This document shows positions 17,001 through 25,500 of a DNA stretch of 27,695 nucleotides, one piece after another. The DNA is from Chloromonas sp. AAM2 (lineage: Eukaryota > Chlorophyta > Chlorophyceae > Chlamydomonadales > Chlamydomonadaceae). Numbering within the stretch: the first letter of the stretch is position 1; each line of letters starts with the position of its first letter. Below the pieces are notes generated by a model, which was given only the letters and a program-made list of their open reading frames with translations, had not been told where the DNA came from and ran no database searches. The translations under genes and the position numbers were made by a program. The stretch spans positions 4,750-32,444 of the forward strand of contig QAXH01000792.1 in the NCBI GenBank assembly GCA_004335635.1, read 5' to 3'.

Positions 17001-18668
17001 CGGAAGGCACCAGTGACGATGATGGGGATAGGGACGAAGAGGGTAGTGAAGGGAGTTTCCATAGTGAGGATTATGACATGGATGTAGGCGCACAAGCGCA
17101 ATCGGGGCCGGTGGCAGCGGCACGGCATGCGGCTGCTGGCAGCAAAGGCTCTGCTACCGGCAAGAAGGAAGCCAGGTCCAAGGCGCAGCCAACGGCCGAC
17201 ACAGGTGGGTGCCGGTGCGAAACGTGGCCGCAGAAGTGAGCTCGCAGCTTGTCCACGTACAGTCCAGGATAGCTGCTTACTCCCACTATCTCATCCACAT
17301 TGAATGTGTACGCGGGTCAGACAGGTGTTGATGTAATAGTATGTGCATGAGGGTTTAGGGGCTGGGTAGCTTTGGACATCAAATGTGTGATCAAGGCTTG
17401 CAAGGTGGACACCAAGCAGCATGCAGAATCAGAAAACCTTTTGGTGCTGTAGCAATAACATGGTGCATGGAATGCACAGGCTAGTAGTACAGTATGATAG
17501 TTGAGGCGTGAACGGTTGAGAAAAACCGATAACATCGAGGTGTTTCAACTTCACATGCAGTAATTCAGTGCTGTTCGCAGATGACAAGAGCAAGGGCTTG
17601 AGCAAGAAGGCGCTTGGTCGCATCGACAAGTACTTGCGCGCTCACGACCCGCTGCTGGGCAAGGCCAAGAACAGGCTGGGGCAGAAGGCCAGGCGCGCGC
17701 TGTACGAGAAGAAGTACGGCAAGCAGGCAAACCACTTGACGGAGAGGGAGCAACGGAAACAGGTACATGGCATACTTTGGGGCAATGAACAAAATATGCG
17801 TTATATCGATCAGATCATGCTGCTGTAGTAAGCGTCCATACAGTAAAACAGTGTGGCAAGCAATCATACACATCCTTCGCACATGCCTGTCACGGTGTGA
17901 AACGTCTGCATGAATTCATACCGCTGTGGATTTAACTGGTGCTCGACCTGTTCGTGCCTGCAGCTACAGGATCAGTGTAGCCGTGAGCCCGCTGGTGGCA
18001 GGGGTGGGCACACCCCTGGAGCACCTGGTAGGGGAGCCAGAGGCGCCCCGGTCGCAACCTACCCACCCGCTGCCAGTACAAGGCAGCACTCGGTGGGGCG
18101 GGGTCGAAGCACAGGGCCACCCGCTGCACAGCCAGCGGCAGCGGCAGCAGCCGCTAAGGCAGCCAAAGCAGATGAGCCTCTGCATCCGTCCTGGCTTGCT
18201 CGTAAGGCAGCCAAGCAGAAGCTTAAGATCACAGCGGTCGCCCCTGCTGGCAAGAAAATCAAGTTTGATGATGAAGGGGGCGTCCATGAGGCAGTGGTGG
18301 TTCAGCAAGGGCAAGGCCATGGGGTGGCTAAGGGGGAGGGTGGTGGTCAACAGCCGGGTGGTCAGCATGGCATTGGAAGAGGTGGTGGGCGTCATGGTGT
18401 GGCATCGGCTCGGGGTAGATCTGCAGGAGGCAGGGGTGGTGGGCCAGGGCGTGGGGAAGGGCGCGGGCTTGGCTGGAGGGGCCCGGGTAGAGTCATGCCT
18501 GGCAGGGGTCTTCCTGAGCGCACGGCCTTGCATAGCGCACGGGAAGCCCCGCAGGCTTCTGGTGGCAAGGCGACAGAACAATTGCACCCTTCCTGGGCGG
18601 CTAAGCAACAACAGAAAAAGCAACAGATTGTCCCGGCCCAGGGCAAGAAGATCGTGTTTCAAGACTGA
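13843..18668 (+). CDS. BUD22: BUD22/SRFBP1-family ribosome-biogenesis protein
   Basis: Model: join(13843..13890, 13976..14067, 14152..14203, 14495..14588, 14782..14882, 15133..15231, 15434..15527, 15750..15927, 16306..16462, 16616..17204, 17581..17762, 17964..18668), 2391 nt, 796 aa, all GT..AG with matching phases. The N-terminal helical part has LHKELKKAKVFETRKIMRRM (about residues 62-81), the basic BUD22 signature. A long acidic, Ser/Asp/Glu-rich middle follows (about 220-500). Near the C-terminus come KAKNRLGQKARRALYEKKYG (about 525-544), which is the KNRxGQxARRxxxEKKYG signature, and a terminal LHPSW...GKKIVFQD box (769-796). Yeast Bud22 acts in the nucleolus in pre-40S rRNA processing, and animal SRFBP1/p49 is the relative. 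Oddities: the LHPSW..GKK.KF box is present twice (also about 635-665), and the first two exons both encode an RGG-rich peptide. The chain is longer than yeast Bud22 because of the acidic and Gly-rich parts. The start could instead be ATG 13976. Confidence 0.87.
15995..16046. repeat. 26-bp direct repeat in a BUD22 intron
   Basis: Two adjacent copies of gagt(g/a)tccagtgattcata... occupy 15995-16020 and 16021-16046, differing at one base, with a third copy started at 16047 (gtgtatcctg). They lie in the intron between exons 8 and 9 of the BUD22-family gene. Confidence 0.85.
16463..16494 (+). other. G-run tract overlapping a 5' splice site
   Basis: The intron after BUD22 exon 9 begins GTGAGGGAGGGAGGCAGGGA and continues with further GGGA units. 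Six or more closely spaced runs of three G's could form a G-quadruplex in the DNA coding strand or in the pre-mRNA directly at the donor. Confidence 0.6.
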
Positions 18669-19179
18669 CTTTCTGCTGGACTTCCCCGAGGTTCTGAGGC
18701 TGGACTTTCTTTGAAGCATACTAGTAGCAGGCATTACAATCTGGAACAATCATTCGTTTTCATCAATGTATCAAATCTATGTGTCGGAATTGTTAACGCT
18801 CATGACATGATTTGCAATGGTATCCTGGCATGTGATTGACTGCAAACCTGTCCCTGGCAAGCGTGCTGTCATGGACACATGCTTGGATGAGGTTGAACAA
18901 CGGGGTTAAGTGGCCCAGTCCATTCATGACTGCCAGTGCCTGCACAGGCTTGGATGAGCCTCAGTGATCAACGATGTGCGATGGTGTCCTGCTAGACGTC
19001 GCCAAGGCTGTACCAGTAAAGAATCCATCACAGTTTGGTTTAACCTTTTCAGAAACGAAGGCGTGACCAGAACAAGCCATTTCAGTTGCATTGCCAGGCA
19101 TGAAAACTTAGCATTGACTCCCAGCAAATATTGGCCTGCGTTTGGAATGAATGGAGTCTGGATCAAGTACTGGGTTCGA
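18669..19179. other. Spacer between convergent genes
   Basis: BUD22 (plus) and the unrecognised gene (minus) end towards each other, 511 bases apart stop to stop. No plus-strand TGTAA was found in the first 350 bases after the BUD22 stop. A minus-strand TGTAA lies at 18734-18738, only about 66 bases from the BUD22 stop, so the 3' UTRs probably overlap. Confidence 0.5.
18734..18738 (-). terminator. Possible polyadenylation signal TGTAA for the minus-strand gene
   Basis: TTACA on the plus strand gives TGTAA on the minus strand, about 440 bases after the stop of the gene at 19180-22217. It is the only copy I noticed in the spacer on that strand. Confidence 0.35.
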
Positions 19180-22100
19180 TCACAAACTTGTGTTATGTTC
19201 ACTGTCGGCACTCTCCAGTCTTTCCACAACGCAGCACACCCTACTCCATGCGCTCTTAGTCAGCAACATGTGTGCCAACCGCACGTGCGCCAGCAGCCTA
19301 TCAACCTGCAACCCCAAACCATCCACGGCATCACTCTCATCCGGTAACACCCTGCAACCACTAGCATTGCTTCGTCCCCGTGCACTGCCTGGCACATATT
19401 TCCGCTGCCGCTGCTGCCGCTGTTCTGTCAGCTGCAGTTCTAACTGTCGAGCTCTCAGCGGCAGCCCTGCAACAGCCAGTGCACGGCCGGCTGTGCTCTC
19501 CAGCCACAGCTGCAGCAGGTGGTGCTGAACCTGCATCTGGCTCTTGGTGTGCGCCCTGCTGTGCGCAACGGATGCACTGACTAGGTGTGTGGCATTGCAC
19601 AGCAGGGCACGCGCGTCAATACTGGCAGCTAGCACGTGGCGAGCCTCATTGGTCACCACGGCCGGCAGCGTGCAGAACCAAGGTGCCATCTGGAGTACTG
19701 TGTTCTCGAGCACCATGGGAGGCCGTTGCATGGGCTGTGAATGGGCATGGGCCACTGTGCATGCGGAGGTGCAGGGTGCCCAGCAGCAGTCAGGCAGCCA
19801 GAGGCCCAGGGGACGTGTCATGACATGAGGCAAGGCGGGTGGTGTGGTAGAGGCGGAGTTGCCTGCGGCCAGGCCAACATCAGGCGACAAGTTTCAATAT
19901 GCCAGTAGTCAGTGCCAAAGCCTGGAACGTGGCAGGTTTGCTTGCCATTCAACAACAAACGAATGTGGTATAGAAAAGAATGCGACCAGAACGCACACCT
20001 TCTGCTGATAGCGCCGCAGATGCTTCACCGTGGTTCTCACCTACTGCTTGTTTGCCAGCCGCACCCTTGTTTCCCGGACCCAAAGCAGCCCGCATGAAGC
20101 GGTTGCGCCACCGTGCAGCGGCCGCTAGGCGCTCGCCCTCCACCATACTAACCCCGCTGGCAGCAGCAGCACCACAACTAGCCTGAACGGCTGCCTGCGC
20201 TTTTCGCAGCGCTGCCACCGCACTGTCATACTCGTGCTGTAGCTCTGGAAGCTGCTGCAGCATGTGCTGTACCGCCCCGCTGCCTGTTGATCCTGCTGCA
20301 CTGCCTGACGTTGAATTGTTGGCGTCAAGCAGCGCCTGCATCACCCATGTGTGTGCAGCCACTAAGGCAGCTAAGGCAACCTGTGCCTCGTGCTGTAAGC
20401 GTGGGATAAGCACACTGGGCGCGTCCATGCTGTTGCAGCTCTGACCTCCCACCCTGCCTTGATCACAGGCGTCTTGCAAGTGCTGGCAGAAGCGATCCGC
20501 TGCAGCTTGCAAATCCTGCGCCCAGCCTGCATTGCACACATGATGTGCAGCTTCTGAGCGCTGGGTGAAGTCAGCACGCTGCTGCTGTGGCACGTCTGAA
20601 GGGTGCAGCTGCAGCAAGTCCCTGCCCTGTTGCAGAGCGAGAGTGTATTCGTGGCGAGCCCTCATAAAGGTTGATGGCAGCTGAGGGGGTGCTGCAGGGC
20701 CCGGTGGGGGGCCAGGGTTGGGCATATCATAGGCAGTGTACTCTCCACTTGGGGTGGGTGAGCTTGACTGAAGGGAAGCTGCCCTGGGGAGGTTGAGTGG
20801 AGCTAAGGGGTTGGCCGGCTGACTGGCAGGTGGTGTGCGGGCACTGTGTGCGGGCGGGGTGCGGGATGGCCCGGAGCCGGGGCGGACGGGTGGCGGGGGA
20901 GGCGGAGGTGGGAATGGCGCAGGTGGGGGTGATGCTGAAGCACGCCGCTGCCTACAGCTCATGCAAACACTTAGATAGTTGGAAGCACATGTTATGGTGC
21001 ACATTAGCTCAAAGATATCTTCACTTGCGCAACATGGAGAAGATGCTGACACGGAGAAGCACACAGTGGTGGCAAGCACAGCAACAATGGCTGTGTGTGT
21101 ACGAGGGCAGCTGCCAGACAAGCAAAGTGCATTTTGCGCATCGTACATGCTATGCTCCTCAAGAAAAGGTCCACCAACCTTGTCACAGACGTGCTCCTCG
21201 TTGCCATGTGGCTGCTGTTTGGTGCGCAGTACGGTGCACTGACGTGGCCAGTGTTCGGCCGGCTGACGCTGTGGGGTGTGACACTGGCTGAGCCCCCAGG
21301 CTGACCCTGGCCGCCGCTGTGTAAGCCAGCTGCTGCACCGGTTGCCATGGCATGCTTGGTGCTGCTTGAGCTGGCAGCTAGTGGGGTGGCAAGGTGTGTG
21401 ACAGAAGATGTGCGCATTTCGGCATGTGTGCGCTGTGCAGCAGGTGCTGATGACGGGGTGCCCTGCAAAGAGGCCACGTGGATAAGAGTGACAGCGATGA
21501 TGGAAGTAAGCGACAAACCAGCGGTTCTGCAGAGCCTTTGGCGTAGCATGCAACCATGTGTCCAATACGTTGGCCAGAAGTCAAGCATTTCACAGTGCTC
21601 TATGCAGTGAATAGATCTACAGTGCTCTATGTAATGACTGACATCTCCATGAAATCATGTGTAACAAAGATGTGCCCATGTAAGCATGCACAGGACAAGC
21701 TGACGCTTGCCAAGAATTCTCAGTGCGCCTGCGGCAAGCTTGCAGCCTCACCGTTGTCTTGGCGGAAGGGCCCGAGTTGCATGGAGTTGCTTGCTGAGAT
21801 AGAATTCCTGCGCAGGCATGATTAGCAGATATGTAGGGTCTTGGCCGTTTAGATATCCTGACGAGATTAGTCCGTGTACCAAACTTGCCTGACTGAGGAG
21901 TTGGCTGCAGCCAAGGCACAGGCTTGGGCTCATGGCCTGCCCTGCAATCACAGCCGTGTCAGGCATGCGTCAGGCAAGCTCAGCACGAAGCACAGTAATA
22001 TGCTTAGTAGGATCTGAGCATTTGCTTGCCTGCTGTGAAGGTAGGCAAGGCTTCGCTGCAAGTCAAGGACAACATTTTGAGCTGCAGCTGCTTGGCCTGA

Positions 22101-22217
22101 CAGCTCCTGATAGGCTGGGCCAAGGACTTGCAGAAGGCTGTTCAGTCCGTCGGATAACCGCTTTGCCTCGTCAAACGATTGGTACTCTGGCCCTTGCGCT
22201 GACTGGAAGCCCGACAT
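19180..22217 (-). CDS. Unrecognised protein with Pro-rich linker and helical segments
   Basis: Model: complement(join(19180..19862, 19999..20947, 21244..21446, 21752..21807, 22030..22217)), 2079 nt, 692 aa. The last two exons are the surest, and their junction has matching phase 1. The three 5' junctions are less certain: exon 1 seems to end at a GC donor (CAG|GCAAGC), and exons 2 and 3 have alternative acceptors. The chain starts MSGFQSAQGPEYQSFDEAKR with a helical, Leu/Gln/Ala-rich N-terminus (about 15-62). A Ser/Thr/Ala-rich part and a proline stretch (PPPAPFPPPPPPPPVRPGSG, about 178-197) follow. After these comes a long Ala/Gln/Leu-rich, probably alpha-helical region with heptad-like spacing, and a C-terminal domain with NEARHVLAASIDARALL and LLQLWLESTAGRALAVAG. 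I see no enzyme motif, signal peptide or transmembrane helix. It may be a scaffold or cytoskeletal coiled-coil protein, but that is a guess. It is divergent with the UBP26-type gene. Confidence 0.65.
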
Positions 22218-22577
22218 GTTTGGCAAGCTTGGCGTGCCAAGCGTGCTGCGGTGTGCATGCAGACGTGCTACGCGTGCTTCGCCGCCGTAACAAGGCTACG
22301 GGACTAGCATTGTAATTATCAGCAGATCTGAACAGTGCACGGCAGCGGTGTGGACGCACCGGTCAGCCAGGGTTCTGTAGGGTTACCAGGAAAACGGGCA
22401 TTCATGGCCTGCTACGCGTGACACGCCCGGCTTTTGCAAGATAGGAGAGCTTGTTATTGAGGCATCAAACTGATCTGTGAACTTTCAGACCGCGCTACTT
22501 GCGGTCCAACGCATACGGTCCAAGTAAGCGGTAAGCATCAGCCATGACCTGACGTTGTGCACGTTCCAACAACCAGC
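22218..22577. promoter_or_regulatory. 360-bp divergent promoter region
   Basis: The ATG codons of the unrecognised minus-strand gene (22217) and the UBP26-type gene (22578) face away from each other across only 360 bases. The spacer must therefore hold both core promoters and 5' leaders. An in-frame TGA at 22545-22547 limits the UBP26-type start. No TATA box or known motif was recognised. Confidence 0.5.
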
Positions 22578-25500
22578 ATGCCGCCCAAGAGGAAGACGCA
22601 GGCAAAGCTCATCAGCGTTCCAGACCTCAATCCAGGCGTAGCACGGCAGCTGATTCAAGCACACCAGGATGGGCAGGAGCTGACAGAGGATCAGGTGCTC
22701 TGGTTGGCCAATTTGGATGCCCCCTTGTGCGGAGGCACCTGCAAGGTCAATGACAAGAACAACCCCAACTGCTTCTGCTGCCTTGCCCCTGCCGAGAATT
22801 CTTTCAAGAAGAAGGGGCTTTGGAAGAAGGAGCCAGATGAGCTGCTGAAGTTGGGTGCAGACCCCAGTGACAGCCGAAGAGAGGTGTGAGCATGCATGCA
22901 AAGCCAGCGTACTATCAGTTTGCTATGATAAACCTCCTGTCCTTAGGCTGTTCAGCTCGTTTATATCATCTGCCATCATGATGCTAGGTCCAGATTGTAG
23001 GTCTTCCAACGAAGCAGTACCCAAATCTCTGACAGATGTTAGTAAACTAGCATCCACACGTTGAACAGGTACGGAACCTACGAGCACCAGCTTGACCTGT
23101 GGCAATTTGCAGGTGACTGCTCTTGCAGCACAGGCCTCTCATGCACAACGCGGTGCAGTTGGTGCAACATGAGTCAAACTCACCACATGTGACAAAAACC
23201 TCTCATCACCACATCACAGCTCAACACCACACATTATCCGCTGTCATAGGTGTCAGCTGAGGGCTGATGTTCCGTTTTTGTTGATCCATCGCATGACTTC
23301 CACATTTCTAATCCCTTTCCAGGATTCCACTCAACCGTGCGGCCTGAGCAACTTGGGCAACACGTGCTACGTGAACAGCGCCCTCCAGTGCCTTTTCATG
23401 GTGCCCAGCTTCCGTTGGGGCCTGTACAGAGTCCCTGCCCCGGTGGCAGAGCAGGAGATCATGGCGCAGCTCAGGCACCTATTTCTTGCACTTGACTATG
23501 GGCCACGCAAGGTGGTGGACCCAACTGTCTTCGCCAACTGTCTCAACCTCAACCACGCCATCCAACAGGTGTGGAAGTAGGAATCGCCGCACGTCAGTTG
23601 TGTTGTTACAAGCAGCAGCTAATGTCAACTTAAATGGGCTTGTGCAGTATGAGCGACAGCATAACATGTTGCAAGTGTGTGAGGCCGAACATCGCTGGTA
23701 TTGTGCTCCCACATCTCTGATGTCATTGTGGTTGCTCGCATGGCCTTCAGCCCGGGGGAGGAGGGGACACAATCAGCCCACTGCACCAGCAATACATGCA
23801 TATCAGCTCAGTGACTCCTTGTTCTCTGTTGGAAGAGGCCAAACATTGCTTGTCTGTGTCCTTCGTTCCTTGTGCTCTGTGCGTATCTCAGGACGGTCAG
23901 GAGTTCTTCAAGCTGTTGCTCACAAAGGTGCAGGACCTCCTGGCAAAGTGCTCCGACCAGGTGTGTGTTTGTGTGTGGATCGCCTCACAACTGGAACAGA
24001 TGATGGAACAGAAGGCGTGCATGCAACAGAGGATGGTGTGCATGGAAGGAGTGAGGGTGCCGCTGTCGCCGGTTTACACCACAAACTTGCATGCTATTCT
24101 ATCACCACATCGATGTAGTGGCGCCCTGGGCAGCGGTCTCTCATGATCATGTTCGTGTCCTGCCCGCGTGTGCAGGCGCTTGCTTCTCTGGTGGCACGTC
24201 TGTTCCGCGGCAGGTTCTCGTACATCACCGTATGCAAGGTGGGTGACGCATATAAGTAGAGAGGACAAATTTGGACAAGGTCTGCCTGCTGGCAAACAAA
24301 CAGACAACCACAGAAAGGCAGGTAACAAGCATGACAGGCATGCACACCATCCGCATAGGCAGCTCTTTGATGGACCATCGTGGCGCAGGCACAGTTCAAG
24401 TCAGGGTGGCCGGGATGCCACCCAAGACAGACCAACGGCGTGTTCACTTCACTGTGGATCTCCGCACCACATGCCGTGTGCATCATGGGTTTTGCTGCTC
24501 ACTGTCCTGCTCAACCATTGACCAAAGGGTTTTGTATATTGGGTGCTCACGTTGCTGTTTTGCTTGGCCTTTTAGCTCTATGAGCGTGGCAACGCCAGCT
24601 CAGTTCAATGCATGTGCGGCCCACTCAGTTGTTGACCATAATCCCTTCCGATTTATACTGTTGTTCGGCCTGTCCGTTTCAGGAGTGCGGTCAGGCCAGC
24701 AGCAGCTCCTCAGTGGCCACTGATTTCTACGAACTACCACTACAAGTCAAGGGCTGCCCTACCCTCATGGACAGCATGGTGAGGGGTCAGTAGGCTAGAG
24801 TTTGCTGGCATGCGCGGCCGCCTTGGACAGCTCGGCTGTGATTACCCAGCATTTTCCAGCCAACATGACATGTTTTGGCGTCTTTTGACTCTGGCGTGCC
24901 TGCGTCACGCATGGCAGACTCTGCACACCTGCCGACATAGCCTCAGTTGCCAGCATCTGATAGCAGGGATTCACACGCCGCCCTCTGACTCTGGCATAGG
25001 TCACCCTTGGCCCACTGAACATACTGTCGACGCAATCGCAGTGTCGGACACCTGGTCTACAATTTGCCAGTCTTTCAACTCGGGCGCACGTCGCGCATGG
25101 CAGACTCTACGCACCTGCCGACATAGCTTCAGCTGGGAGGAGTTCACGTGTCCTAACTCTCACTTGCCCTTGTTGCGTTCTGGTTTGCCCTGGCAGGTGT
25201 CTGCACTGAGCGCTGAGATCCTAGAGAACGACAACCAGTACGCATGTGACATCTGCTGCAAGAAGACGGACGCCAGCCGGCAGCAGGTGCTGAGGCAGCT
25301 GCCGCCTTACATGTGCATGCAGCTGCAGCGATTCGTGTTTGACTACAACGTGAGTTGTGCAAAGGGGCGGGCAGCGGCTGCTGGGGTGCAAGCCCAGACC
25401 GGATGCATGCTGCACCATAGAGGACCGGAGGCACCATAGAAGCCCAGAGGCATCAGCAACACTGAAGACTCAACATCAGGGGCAACATAGCGGATTACGA

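Noticed and set aside
16118..17239. Single 373-codon open frame in the BUD22 region
   Set aside because: It starts in an intron and reads through a G-rich intron; splice sites at 16306, 16462/16616 and 17204 with matching phases fit the BUD22 model better.
17926..18749. Two other long open frames (plus and minus strand) over the last BUD22 exon
   Set aside because: They are shadows in GC-rich DNA; only the frame ending LHPSW...GKKIVFQD carries family signatures and joins in phase to exon 11.
19949..21565. A continuous 538-codon minus-strand open frame
   Set aside because: Only its part at 19999-20947 is used. The remainder is intron read-through and a wrong frame of the preceding exon (Cys/His-rich, unlike a protein), and phase with the C-terminal exon requires splicing at 19998.
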